64,000 nt of DNA, from the NCBI RefSeq assembly GCF_024679245.1, contig NC_090184.1, positions 11,359,233 to 11,423,232 on the forward strand, read 5' to 3'. This stretch comes from Pseudorasbora parva (lineage: Eukaryota > Chordata > Actinopteri > Cypriniformes > Gobionidae). Under the pieces are notes generated by a model. The model saw only the letters and a program-made list of their open reading frames with translations. It was not told where the DNA came from and ran no database searches. Below are positions 20,613 through 32,900 of this stretch, piece by piece (within the stretch, counting starts at the first letter, position 1; every line of letters starts with the position of its first letter). The position numbers were made by a program, and so were the translations under genes.

Positions 20613-23482
20613 TCAAGTGCAATAGGAAAAGTGCAATTGGAAAAGATGTTTTTTAAAAATGGCTACAGACTCGGCAGCACGAATTGAGATCGGCAGGTCA
20701 TTCCACCAGGTGGGAACGGTCCAGGAAAATGTCCGTGAGAGCGATTTCATGCCTCTTTGGGAAGGAACCACGAGGCGCCGCTCATTCGCAGAACGCAAGC
20801 TTCTGGAGGGTGTGTAAGTCTGAACAATTGAGTTTAGGTATATTGGTGCAGAACCAGTGGTTGTTTTGTAGGCGAGAACTAGAGCCTTGAATTTGATGCG
20901 AGCAGCCATTGGCAACCAGTGCAGTTTGATGAAGAGAGGCGTAACATGCGTTCTCTTCGGCTCATTAAAGACCACTCTCGCCTCTGCATTCTGGATCAGC
21001 TGCAAGGGTTTGATAGTGCATGCTGGAAGCCCAGCCAGAAGAGCATTACAATAATCCAGTCTGGAGAGAACAAGAGCTTGAACCAGGAGTTGTGCAGCCT
21101 GTTCTGATAGGAAGGGTCTAATCTTTCTAATGTTGTATAAAGCAAATCTGCAGGACCGGGCTGTTGCAGTAATGTGGTCAGTGAAGTTTAACTGGTCATC
21201 AATCACAACTCCAAGGTTCCTGGCTGTCCTTGATGGAGTTATGGTCGATGAACCAAGCTGAATGGAGAAATTTTGATGAAGTGCTGGGTTGGTTGAGAAA
21301 ACAAGTAATTCTGTCTTTGCAAGATTGAGTTTAAGATGATGCTCTTTCATCCAGTCAGAAATGTCTGTCAGACAGGCAGCGATACGAACACTGACTGTAG
21401 GATCATCTGGTTGAAATGAGAAGTAGAGTTGAGTGTCATCAGCATAGCAGTGATAGGAAAAGCCATGTTTCTGAATGACGGAACCTAATGATGACATGTA
21501 GATGGAGAAAAGAAGTGGTCCAAGGACTGAGCCCTGGGGAACCCCAGTAGCTAGATGATGTGACTTAGACACTACACCTCTCCATGACACCCTGTAGGAC
21601 CTACCAGAGAGGTAAGACCTGAACCACTGGAGGGCAGTTCCTGAGATACCCATCGTCTTAAGTGTTGACAGGAGGATCTGGTGGTTAACTGTGTCAAAAG
21701 CAGCAGACAGATCCAGCAGAATGAGCACTGAGGATTTGGAAGCTGCTTTTGCCAGTCTCAGTGCCTCAGTTACCGAGAGCAAGGCAGTCTCAGTCGAATG
21801 GCCGCTTTTGAAGCCGGATTGGTTGTTGTCTAGGAGGTTGTCCCTTTCAAGAAACATAGAGAGTTGATTGAACACAACTCGCTCAAGGGTCTTTGCAATG
21901 AAAGGCAGAAGGGATACCGGTCGGTAGTTTTCTAAAAGTGCTGGATTCAGAGAGGGTTTCTTAAGCAGTGGGGTTACCCGAGCCTGCTTAAATGCTGTGG
22001 GAAAGGTTCCCGTGTGAAGAGAAGTGTTGACAATGTGAGTGAGTGCAGGAGTGATTGAAGAAGAAATGGCCTGAAGGAGGTGAGTGGGTATAGGATCAAG
22101 AGGACAGGTAGTAGGGTGATTTGAAAGGATGAGTTTAGAAATATCTGCCTCGGAGAGCGGAGAGAAGGATGGAAGCGTATTCGTGTTAGTTGTTGAGATG
22201 TGCTTGTCAGTTTGTGATGAGGAGAACTGTTTGCTGATGAGGGATGTTTTGTTTGTGAAAAATGATGCAAAGTCATCAGCTGTAACAGTTGATGAAGGAG
22301 GGGGAGGAGGAGGACAAAGGAGAGAGGAGAATGTTTTAAAGAGTTTGCGAGAGTCAGAGCATTTGTTGATTTTGTTGTGGTAGTATGTTGTTTTAGCAGT
22401 GGAGACATTTGTAGAGAAAGAAGAGAGAAGAGACTGATACAAGGTAAGGTCAGTATAGTTTTTAGATTTCCGCCATTTCCTCTCTGCCGCCCTGAGTCCA
22501 GAGCGATGTTCACGGAGAACATCAGACAGCCAGGGGGCAGATGGGGTGGGGCGGGCTGGTCTGGATGAGAGGGGGCAAAAACTGTCTAAGGAGGATGTTA
22601 GAGTGGAGCAAAGTGTGTCGGTAGCACTGTTAGTGTCCAGTGCTGAGAACTGAGCAGGTGGAGGGAGTGAAGATGAAACCATAGTGGATAGGCGAGAAGG
22701 AGAGAGGGAGCGTAGATTACGTCGAAAGGTAATCTGTGTAGGAGTGCGTGTTGTATCAGGAGTCAGTATGAGGTTAAGAGTGATGAGAAAGTGGTCTGAG
22801 GTGTGTAATGGAGTAACTAAAGTGTTGTCCGTGGAGCAGTTGCGTGTGTATACGAGGTCTAATTGGTTACCTGATCTGTGAGTAGCCGTAGTAGATACTA
22901 ACTTACGGTCAAATGAAGTCAGTAGAGTGCTGAAGTCTGCAGCTAGGTGTTTATCAAGATGGATGTTGAAGTCACCAAGCAGAATCAGTGGAGTGCCATC
23001 CTCAGGGAAGCTAGAAATTAACACATCCAACTCCTCCACAAAGTTACTGAGGTGACCTGGAGGACGATAGACCACTACCACATGGATTTTAACAGGGTGA
23101 GTAATAGTGATTGAGTGCGATTCAAATGAACTGGCCGGTAGAGATGGTAATGGATCAAATTTCCAATCATTTGAGATAAGCAAACCAGTACCCCCACCCC
23201 TCCCAATAGGCCGAGGAGTGTGTGAAAAGGAGTGGCAGTGTCCTCTGGTTTGATCCAGGTCTCAGTTAGGGCCATGAGGCTGAGCTGAGAATGAGTCCCA
23301 ATAGATGAAATGAAGTCTGCTTTGTTTACAGCAGACTGACAATTCCAGAGACCAATTGGAATAGAGAGTAAAGTAGCAGAGGATGTTAGGATATAGCGCA
23401 AATTATTAGGATTGCGGCGTCTCGTGCGTACAGAGCGTGAATTACGAGTGCTAGTAGTTATAGTTGAGATTTGAAAGCACAT
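20613..23482 (-). pseudogene. L2 ORF2: endonuclease-reverse transcriptase, one frameshift
   Basis: This enzyme nicks target DNA and reverse transcribes the LINE RNA. The AP-like endonuclease shows LMALTETWIKPED (from 23482 frame), VYRPPGH, LLGDFNIH and TSDHFLI. The RT shows LLDLSAAFDTVNH, GVPQGSVLGPLLFSIYM and the intact catalytic [12 protein letters not shown]-terminal LSRLDYCNALLAGLP and HWLPMAARIKFK follow, as in L2 elements. The frame is open for 856 codons from 23183; the only break seen is a small indel near 23205 that splits the endonuclease start from the rest. This is the best preserved LINE ORF in the window. Confidence 0.88.
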
Positions 23483-23596
23483 GGTGAATACAGATCAGAG
23501 AAAAGGCCAGATCGTAATTAGAAAAGAACCGAACACCAATAATGAAAGGAAGATGATACTCAAGTGCCTTGTCGGGGTCCTTTCTCGCGAGGAGTT

Positions 23597-23713
23597 GCAC
23601 AGGGAAGAGTTGAAGTCTTTACACTCGTCGGTCTTGCACAGGGAAGAGTTGAAGTCTTTACACTCGTCGGTCTTGCACAGGGAAGAGTTGAAGTCTTTAC
23701 ACTCGTCGGTCTT
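23597..23713. repeat. 39-bp tandem repeat, three copies
   Basis: Three perfect 39-bp units (23597-23635, 23636-23674, 23675-23713) in the 5' region of the L2 at 20.1-24.3 kb. The length is a multiple of three, so the frame stays open on both strands (KTDECKDFNSSLC on the minus strand), but no protein function is implied. Confidence 0.95.
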
Positions 23714-23806
23714 CACACAAGGAGGGCTTCACACTGCCGCTTCCGCTGCCGCGGACTATCACGCTATTTATACTCACTTGAGTATCGTTATTGAAAGCAG
23801 CTGGGA

Positions 23807-24306
23807 ACGCCCCCAACAAACTCACTCCCAACGTGGCAAAGACCAAACAAATGCTAACTCAACAAATGCTAATTCCCACACACACCACCAGAATACACCA
23901 AAACTACTAATACACACCACTGCACCACACAGACACACTTATCCAACAACAAATGAACAAACAATCAAAAATGAGAAAAGTTACAAACACTTACACAGTA
24001 GTTGTCTATCAGTCAATCAATGCTTCACCTCTAGCCAGCTGCTAACAAACACACGAGGCTTTTAATACCTCGCTGGCCACGCCCCCAACAAACTCACTCC
24101 CAACGTGGCAAAGACCAAACAAATGCTAACTCAACAAATGCTAACTCCCACACACACCACCAGAATACACCAAAACTACTAATACACACCACTGCACCAC
24201 ACAGACACACTTATCCAACAACAAATGAACAAACAATCAAAAATGACAAAAGTTACAAACACTTCACAGTAGTTGTCTATCAGTCAATCAATGCTTCACC
24301 TCTAGC
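23807..24306. repeat. 272-bp tandem monomers at L2 5' end
   Basis: The unit at 23807-24078 is repeated at 24079-24306 almost without change, the second being incomplete. Each unit begins 'acgcccccaacaaactc'. The repeats lie at the extreme 5' end of the LINE, like promoter monomers of some mammalian L1 elements. Confidence 0.9.
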
Positions 24307-24530
24307 TGAAATCACGTGACATTGGCGAGCCAAATCATTGATCAATTCACTGATTCATGAACCGTTTGAATCTTTTTGGAGGAACACGGAAGAGAAGACA
24401 ATGCTGAATAAAGTCGTAGTTTTTGTGATATTTGGACCAAGATGTATTTTCGATGCTTCAAGAGATTCTAATTTACCAACTAAAGTCACATATAGACTAT
24501 TTTGATGATGATTTTATTAAAGTGAATGTT
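24307..24530. mobile_element. TTAA-type MITE, right arm (truncated)
   Basis: Inverted relative to about 19920-20070, with clear similarity around 'gcttcaagagattctaatt'. The expected outer end with 'gggtgaactaaccctttaa' is absent, so the arm is truncated or degraded near 24530. Confidence 0.55.
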
Positions 24531-25044
24531 TTAGGTCGGCATATAGCAGAGAATAGACTGGCCGCATGACTACTCTGGCGGGGTTTACCTACAATGGCAG
24601 TTGCCATACCCTGGCATTCCACATTTTTAGACCTAACTGTTGATTCACTAATGAGTTGTTGTTGTTGTAATTTAGTACGGTTGTGCTGGGGATTCTGTTT
24701 TGTGTTTACCATCTTCTAAACTTATTTCTGTATGCTCTACTTTTAAGATCAATGCTGACTTCATGCGAAGTTCAAGGGAGGAGTTGTGAAAGAGAAGACC
24801 ACCGGGACCTTGCAGGTTTTAGATGAGGTATCTGTGAATTTGATTATCAGTGGGATCCATGGCTGAATAGTATTTTTTGTTTTGTTTTTTGTAAATGTTT
24901 AATTTTAATTCATAGTTATTGTTCTTACTCAGACTGTAGACATCACCATCAGAAGAGAATGTATCCTCAAATCTCTGATCTACCTCGGCAAACCTTTTGA
25001 GCACCTTTTCAAAGAATACCAGGTAAGGGCATCTCTTTCACTTG
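24531..25044. other. No recognisable gene
   Basis: Moderately AT-rich sequence. Short open frames match nothing I recognise. Confidence 0.35.
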
Positions 25045-25620
25045 AGCCCCTTTCACACTGCACGTCGGACCAGCAATATTCCCGGAACATTGCCGGGTCG
25101 CCTTCTGTGTGAAAGCAACCACGTCCCGGAATTGATTACTGAATTGAACCCAGGTCGGGGACCTAGTAACATTGCTGGATTCATTGCCAGGACGGGCGCT
25201 GTGTGAACAAAAGCCAAAACTAATGCCGCAACGTGTATGTAGTTATCGTGCGACTCCTAGAGCTTGTTTTTTCAATAATACAACCCTGCAGTGCCAGAAG
25301 AGCTAGTCGGTGTTTTAAACAGCAGAAAATGTTCGTATACAAAAGAAACTAAAATTAAACAAGCAGAAATGTGCGCAAACTGGACACAAGTCGAGACCAC
25401 GGAGCTCACTATCCGCGCTGAAGCTGAGATTGCTCGCCATTATACGTCACATCCGGATGTCATGTGTCAACTTGATCCGGGACCGTTACGGGTTGTGTGT
25501 GGAAGCGCATATATTACGGTATTTCGCCGGCAGTGTGAATGGACTAAATCTAGCGGCCCGGGAACAAATGCCGGGTCGCATTATCCGTGTATTTGCCGGA
25601 ATCGCAGTGTAAAAGGGGCT
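25045..25620. mobile_element. 576-bp MITE with AGCCCCTTTCACACTGC termini
   Basis: The left end at 25045 reads agcccctttcacactgc and the right end is its near-perfect complement finishing at 25620. Internally there are repeated 'gccggg' and 'cccgg' motifs and no transposase. This is a common layout of a fish non-autonomous DNA transposon. The target duplication is unclear. Confidence 0.8.
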
Positions 25621-26160
25621 TTGCTCACACAGTTAACACCTACTGACTAACATGGTCATAGTCTAGGTTTTCCTAGCCACTTTTAATAAATAGGGGTGTG
25701 ATGAGAAACTCAGCTCACAAGATGAACAATACAATGATTACGAAAATTGCATCTACTTATACTCATCTACGGTTGAACTAAGCCAACATTCATCACGATA
25801 GCCAACAACGTCCAATAGAAGAATTCCCCTGCAGTAGCCAACGTTCAACCTCAAGAGGGCAGCACTCAGACATTTTTACACCATATATATTGTGGATTTA
25901 AAACTCTTTATACTCAAATGTCAAAACATTGACTTGCATCAATGGCCAAAATAAAGGCCATAATGTTATAATTGTAGGCTAATAGCGTGTTATTTTTTTT
26001 TTAACACATTAATCCCTGAAATAAATCGCCTCTACAAACGCTTATGATTGAGCCAGATTAAATTACTCAATGACTCTTATAAATAATAATATAAGTAGCC
26101 TACTATTGAACATGTTTTTTTAATAAAGTGCCAAGTTTGTTGTTTTGTTGAAATGCAGTT
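25621..26160. other. No recognisable feature
   Basis: AT-rich DNA leading into a microsatellite. No gene or repeat family is recognised. Confidence 0.35.
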
Positions 26161-26312
<152 letters not shown>

Positions 26313-26690
26313 CTCCTGGCTGATTGATTGTTCCTGATCGATTGCTCCTGTCTGTCTGCCTGCTGCTGCTGCCTCAGTGTTTGTAGCTCTGTATAGCTGT
26401 GTTTGAATCTCTATTTGATATATTTTCTTTGTTATTTACACTGCTAAATATAACTTACTCATCACCATATAGTGTTTAATATAGCCTATCAATTTAAATT
26501 TGACATTACTAGCTTTTAATCTAAATCACTACCACACGTTAGCTTTTCGCTAGCCTGGTAGCTTTCCATCCCAGCATCCGGGTCTCCTGTTTTCTGAGTT
26601 TTTTAGACAACTGTGGTGAGTTGGATTATTAAAACGACTCCATCAGACCACTGTGGTAAGTTTTGGATTCATCAACAAATACGGTAAGCC

Positions 26691-27552
26691 ATGTCTTCTT
26701 CTCCTGTCATTGTCACTTGCACTGCATGTTACATGTTTAGCATATCTATCTCTGTTGGCGAACAGGGCTTCACATGTGATAAATGTAAGGAATTAATCAG
26801 GCTGACGGAGAAGATTTCAGATTTAGAGACACGCATCCAAGCTTTATGTGAGAGTACTGAGAATGTAACAGCTTTAGATACTGCTTTTGGATGCGACTAG
26901 CTTAGTGAACACTCATTGTTTGGTTCCGGCTGAGCCCGCGCAGCAGGGCTGGGTGACGATGAGAAAGCATAGTCGCGGATCAAAAAAACACTCTTCCGTT
27001 ACGATTAGAACATCAAACAGGTTCTCCCTACTCAGTGACGCACCCACTGAGGATCCTGTTGAAAGTGCCCTAGTTATTGGCGATTCTATTACACGGAATG
27101 TGAAAATAGAGACACCAGCCACCATAGTCACATGTTTACCGGGAGCCAGAGCGCCTGACATCAAAGCAAATTTAAAAGTGTTGGCTAAAGCTAATCGTAA
27201 ATTCTCTAAGATTATTAATCACGTTGGCACTAATGATGTTCGACTTTGCCAGTCGGAGATCACCAAAATTAACATTAAAGAGGTGTGTAAACTCACAAGT
27301 ACGATGTCAAAGGCCGTATTTTTCTCTGGTCCTCTCCCTGCGAAAAGGGGTGATGAAATAGTTAGCAGATTATCATCACTCAATGGCTGGTTGTCTAAGT
27401 GGTGTCTGCAAAATAACATAGGTTTCATAGACAATTGGAAAAGTTTTTGGGGCAGACCTGACCTGTTGAAGATAGACGGCATTCATCCCCCCTGGGCTGG
27501 TGCTGCTCTTCTCTCTAGTAATTTGGCACATAGTCTTAGAGCTAAACCTTGA
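26691..27552 (+). pseudogene. L2 ORF1: zinc-finger, coiled coil and esterase, frameshifted
   Basis: The first part (26691-26900) has a Cys pair set (CTACYMF and CDKCKEL) like the PHD-type finger of CR1/L2 ORF1, followed by a short predicted coiled coil (LTEKISDLETRIQAL). The second part (26887-27552, another frame) holds an SGNH-hydrolase/esterase domain: block I ALVIGDSITRNV, block III HVGTNDV, and block V IDGIHPPW with the Asp-His pair. The domain order is that described for CR1/L2 ORF1 proteins, which bind nucleic acid and have a lipase-like esterase of uncertain role. One frameshift near 26885 separates the halves. Confidence 0.82.
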
Positions 27553-28390
27553 CTCACTGGGGCCCAGGTCAGGAAGCAGACAAACTGGCTAAGCCAACCG
27601 TCTGCTAGCTGTCTCACGTCACCAAAGTCAGCTAAATCCCAGCACATAGAGACTCTTTCACCTAGATATTATCATATAGAGACTGTGTCTGTTCCCCGAA
27701 TTAGTAAATACAAAAAACCATCAAAACCATTCAACAGTAAAAATTTAATTGATGTCCAACAAATAAACAACAGATATAATACGGATGAACAATTGATAAA
27801 GCTTGGGTTGCTGAATATTCGATCCCTTTCGCCAAAAACGCTTGTTGTCAATGATATGATTATAGATCATAACTTAGAAGTGCTGTGTTTGACAGAAACC
27901 TGGCTAAAACCTGACGATTACATTACTTTAAATGAGTGCACCCCCCCCCGAGATTATTGTTACAAACATGAGCCACGTCTAAAAGGTAAAGGGGGAGGTG
28001 TTGCTGTAATTTATAATAATATTTTCAGTATTACTCAGAAGTCTAGTTTCAAATATAATTCCTTTGAAGTTTTGGTGCTTTATGTAACGCTGTGTAGTGT
28101 AAATGATAAATCCCCTTTGACGTTTGTGTTGGCTACTGTATACAGGCCACCAGGGCACAATACAGACTTTATCAAAGAATTTGCTGGTTTTGTATCGGAG
28201 TTAGTATTAGCTGTAGATAAAGTACTAATTGTTGGGGATTTTAATATCCACGTAGACAATGAAAAAGACACATTGGGAGATCACGTGACCCCTCGGCAGC
28301 GATGCAAGCATAGTCCTTCACTCTGCTCACTTTGCCAAATATTGTAGTATCCTGTCAGTAAATTTTGAACCACTCTTTATCTAGCCCATA

Positions 28391-29443
28391 ATGAGTACTC
28401 CAGCAGTCAAGGAGAGTCGGAAAAGAGAAGTTGAACAATTGCCAATAAAGAAAAAATTCAAAGATTGCACCATCTCCAGAGAGGATCTCGACGCTGCTAT
28501 AGCCAACGGTACTAAGCTAGCGCTCAAAGAGCAACAAAGTTCTCTGTATTCGATCGTGGCATTGACAGTAAGAGAAGCGATAGACTCTATATTGACCCCA
28601 GCATTGCGGGACTTGCATCTGAACATACAATCGACCAACGACTCTGTTAAAGAGTTGAAAACAGAAGTTGAAAAGCTAGCTACCACATCTAAACAGACGC
28701 ATGACCGGGTCGATTCCGTACAGTCAGCTGCACGTGAGGATAGCAGGACAGTAACAAACATAAGAATTCAGTTGGAACAACTTACAGAAAAAGTGACGGA
28801 CATGGAAGACAGGAACAGGAGAAACAGCGTACGACTAGTGGGGTTCCCTGAGGGGGCGGAAGGCCCCGATGCAGCCGGTTTTCTCAGAGCTAATCTCCCC
28901 AAGTGGATCCCCTCGCTAAAAGGTCGCGATATCGAGATTGATCGTGCCCACCGAGTGTATGACGGTAAGAAAAACTCCGATCGGCCGCGTACTCTCATCT
29001 TCCGGGTACTTAGATGGCATGACAGACTGGTGATCCTCAAGGGTGCCCGCCAGGCGTATCCGGTAAAATATTCGCAGGACAATGTCACGCTACTATTTTT
29101 CCCCGACTTCAGCCCAGCCACAACTACCAGGAGAAAGAGCTTTAATCCTGTCCTGAAGAAGATGACAGCACTCGGTCTCCAGCCCTTCCTCATCTACCCG
29201 GCGGCAATCAAACTACGGTACAAGGGTGAACAGATGATGTTCGACTCTCCTCAAAAAGCAGAAGAATTTGTTGGCTCACTGCCACAGAAGAAGATGTATT
29301 CGGCAGCTCTACAAAGCAACAGGAAAATAGCGGCTAGCGTCTCCATCTCTTCAGTCCAACGAGGTGAACCTGACTATGAGGTGCGTGGTAATTCAAACTG
29401 CTCCGAAGAGGACGTTAACAGGGTTGTCATGGACACTTGTTAA
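28391..29443 (+). CDS. L1 ORF1p-like RNA-binding protein, 350 aa
   Basis: Intact frame. Residues of about 60-140 are heptad-like and charged (LKTEVEKLATTSKQTHDRVD, LEQLTEKVTDMEDRNRRNSV), a coiled coil for trimerisation. The RRM-like segment follows (RNRRNSVRLVGFPEGAEG), then a C-terminal domain (TLIFRVLRWHDRLVILKGAR, LLFFPDFSPATTTRRKSFNP). This is the coiled coil, RRM and CTD order of L1 ORF1 proteins, RNA chaperones of the retrotransposition particle. The length and uninterrupted frame suggest recent insertion. Confidence 0.9.
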   Translation: MSTPAVKESRKREVEQLPIKKKFKDCTISREDLDAAIANGTKLALKEQQSSLYSIVALTVREAIDSILTPALRDLHLNIQSTNDSVKELKTEVEKLATTSKQTHDRVDSVQSAAREDSRTVTNIRIQLEQLTEKVTDMEDRNRRNSVRLVGFPEGAEGPDAAGFLRANLPKWIPSLKGRDIEIDRAHRVYDGKKNSDRPRTLIFRVLRWHDRLVILKGARQAYPVKYSQDNVTLLFFPDFSPATTTRRKSFNPVLKKMTALGLQPFLIYPAAIKLRYKGEQMMFDSPQKAEEFVGSLPQKKMYSAALQSNRKIAASVSISSVQRGEPDYEVRGNSNCSEEDVNRVVMDTC

Positions 29444-29959
29444 TCTCTTGCTGAAATGTTGTAGCCTTCTTCGCATCCCCTTACACTGGCCCATCGACTG
29501 GTGAACAAGAAGAATATAAAAGTGTTTGCTTTTATGTTTAGTTTTTAAGGAGGAGAAAGACAAAAAAATCTATCGCTTGTAAGCTAATAGAGAGTAGGTT
29601 CGATCGCGATGTGTGTGGCTCTGTGGGCCTTTTGGGGACATGTCCTGCGTTGAAGTGGATTGGTCACGTATCAACATTTGTTTTTGTTTGTGCAGACCTA
29701 CATTCATGGGAATGTGCGGCCCGCTCCGGTTGTTGTACATAGTTATTTATCGTCCCTTCCCTTTGCGTTTTTTTACCCCCTGCAACAGACATAACTTACT
29801 TTACTTTTACTTATTTTGCTTTTCTTTTAAAAGGAGCACGCGTCTAAATGGATTAGTATCCAGAATATATAACATTACTAACCTTTACCCATCATTTGCA
29901 TTGTGGCATTATGGTTGTCTCTCTTCATTTATACTTAATTTGTGCATTGCTAAAACAAA

Positions 29960-32900
29960 ATGCATGCTCTAAAAATCTTATCACTCAATGTGAATGGCCT
30001 TAACTCTCCCATCAAACGTACCCGTATATTAGAATATCTACATCGTAAGTTGATTTCTTGTGCCCTGATACAGGAGACTCATTTAAAACAAGGTGATGTT
30101 GCACGTTTTCAAAACAAGTATTATAAATTGGCAGCCTTTTCTTGTGCTCTTAATAAAACGAAGGGGGTGGCTATCCTAGTTGACAGAAAGTTACATTTAA
30201 ATATTGAACAAATCGGGAATGATGAGGAGGGTAGATTTGTTTTTGTCCGCTGCAAAATACATAAGGACAGGTTAGCACTGGTCTCCATTTACTGCCCAAA
30301 TGAGGCAGACGGTAAGTTTTTCACAAATATTTCCAATACATTGCTTGAACAAATTGATTGTCCTTTAATTGTGGGTGGTGATTTTAATGCTGTCATCAAT
30401 CCTGCATTGGATAAATCTCACCAGGATATAACGGCTAACCCTTCTTCAAAGTTATTGAATAAATTTATCACTGAACTTAACATAATAGATCTTTGGAGAA
30501 TTCAGAATGCCACAGCCAAAGACTTCACATTTTTTTCTAATAGACATAAGACTTTCTCTAGGATAGACTATATCTTTCTCAGTCCATCTCTAATTTCATC
30601 TAACTCCTCCATCTCTATTTTACCTATGTTATTGTCTGACCATGCTGCAGTGTTATGTAATGTTCACCTTTCCAACATGAAGACCAAAGCCCCTAGATGG
30701 CGTTTTAACACATCAGTACTAAATAATCAGATATTCATTAATTCAATAAAAGATCATATAAAGGAATTTCTTGAAATTAATACATCTTGCAACGTAAACC
30801 CCCAAATACTATGGGAGGCAACTAAATGTGCTATACGAGGATTCTGTATATCTTTTTCTTCTAATCTTGCTAAAACAAATGTTCGCCAGCTTACTCAGTT
30901 AGAAAATAAGATCCAACTTTTACAAAATTTACAAAAACAAAATTTTACGGAGCAACAAGCCATGCGATTATCCACTTTGAAAGAAGAATATGAGCTGCTC
31001 TCACAATCAAAGGCAGAGTTTATTTTACACAGGACCAGGCAAAAATATTATCTTGAATCAGAGAGACCTAGCCACTTATTGGCCCTCAGGTTGAAGGAAT
31101 GTGAATCAAAGGCATATATCAGTGCAATAAAAACTTCAAATGATCAGGTCACCACAAATCCTTTGATAATCAATGACATTTTAAAAAAGTTTTTACACAA
31201 ATCTATACAAAACTGAAATCGACTATGAGGAATCAATTTGCAAAGAGTACCTAGGTAAGTTAGAACTGCCCCGGATCCCACAGATTGATAAAGACTCTCT
31301 GGAGGCCCCGTTAAATTTGGAGGAGCTCCATGAATCACTAAAAAGTCTTCAGAAGGGCAAATCACCAGGCCTAGATGGCCTCCCTCCTGAATTGTATCTA
31401 GAAATATGGGATTTGGTAGGGACTCTTATGCTTGACTCATTCAACTTTGCAATTGAGCACGGCACATTTCATAGAGATCAAAAAACATCTTTAATATCGC
31501 TACTTCTTAAAAAGGGGAAAGATCCGTTAGATTGCTCCAATTACAGACCGATATCACTTATTCCATGCGACCTAAAAGTTTATGCCAAAATTCTTGCCTC
31601 TCGCATGGAGAGAGTTATTCATCATTTAGTCAAAGGGGACCAAACCAGTTTTATTAAGGGGCGTCTTGCATCTGATAATATGCGTCGACTCTTTCATATA
31701 CTTGATTTTGCAGACACCCATCCAAGTCCATGTGCGGTTTTTTCACTTGACGCAGAAAAAGCCTTTGACAGGCTAGAGTGGAACTATATGTGGGCAGTTC
31801 TGGAATGTTTTGGATTTGGTGAACGTTACATCTCTATGGTTAAGACACTTTATCACTCACCTGTGGCATCAGTTTTAACTGGTAACATTATCTCCCCTTC
31901 ATTCCCTCTACAGCGTGGAACGAGACAGGGATGTCCATTTTCCCCCTTATTATTCTGTTTATCCCTTGAACCTCTAGCACAAGCCATTAGGAAATCTGAG
32001 ATAGCACCAATTAAGATCCATGATCATGAACATATTATTTCGTTGTATGCCGATGACATTATATTATATCTAGATAACTTTGACAGGTCAGTAACCGGTA
32101 TAATCAAGGAATTTGATCGCTTTAGTAGTTTATCGGGGTACAAGATAAACTGGACCAAATCTGCTTTAATGCCAATAAACAATATTAAGGTTAACTCTTC
32201 TTTCCCCTCATTCGTTCCTATTAAACATTCTTTCATCTATTTAGGTATTACTATATATAAAAACATCCATAAGATTGCCAGAGACAATTTTAATAACATT
32301 TTAGCCAAAATTAAGAGTGATACTCAACGATGGAATAATCTTAAAGTATCTCTTCAAGGAAAAATATCTACAGTCAAAATGAATTTGCTACCTCGGCTCA
32401 ATTTTCTTTTTTCTATGATACCGCTTTCCCCCCCTCCAGGTTACTTTAAGGAGATCAATTCCATACTTTCCCAGTTTATCTGGAATGCTAAACGGCCCAG
32501 AATAAAACTTGCCACTTTGCAGCAACCTATACTGTCAGGAGGACTGGCTATGCCAAATTTTGAATTATATTACTGGTCGTTTCAAATCAAGGCCCTTCAT
32601 AATTGGGTGGACCCTCAGTCTAAGGTCTCATGGAGAGTAATTGAAGCGGACAACGTTAAACCACATAGACACCAAGATATTCTATTTGCGGGCACAGGAA
32701 AGAAAAATGATGAACATAAGTTCGGCCCAGTTGTGGCCAACTCTCTAAGGATCTGGAAAAGGGTTGAACGTCTGATGGGAGGGCCCGTTAAATTTTGTAG
32801 AGATACACCATTATGGCACAATTTAAATTTTCTGTGCGGAAGTCGACCATTTGTCCAGCCTTCTTGGTCTTCACTGGGTATAAACACATGCGGTGACTTG

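Larger units (their letters stand above)
20131..24306 (-). mobile_element. Near full-length L2-type LINE with tandem 5' units
   Basis: A minus-strand LINE. Its 3' end (low coordinates) reads 'aagcgtctgctaaatgatt' followed by a short (TAAATG)-like tail; then ORF2 (23482-20613), then a 5' region with a 39-bp triplicate and 272-bp monomers. It is inserted between the two arms of a MITE. A short matching 'gctga' at both borders may be the target duplication. No ORF1 was found upstream of ORF2. Confidence 0.85.

Noticed and set aside
23481..24065. 194-codon plus-strand frame
   Set aside because: Lies in the tandem 5' region of a minus-strand LINE; repeats of 39 bp keep it open. No recognisable domain.
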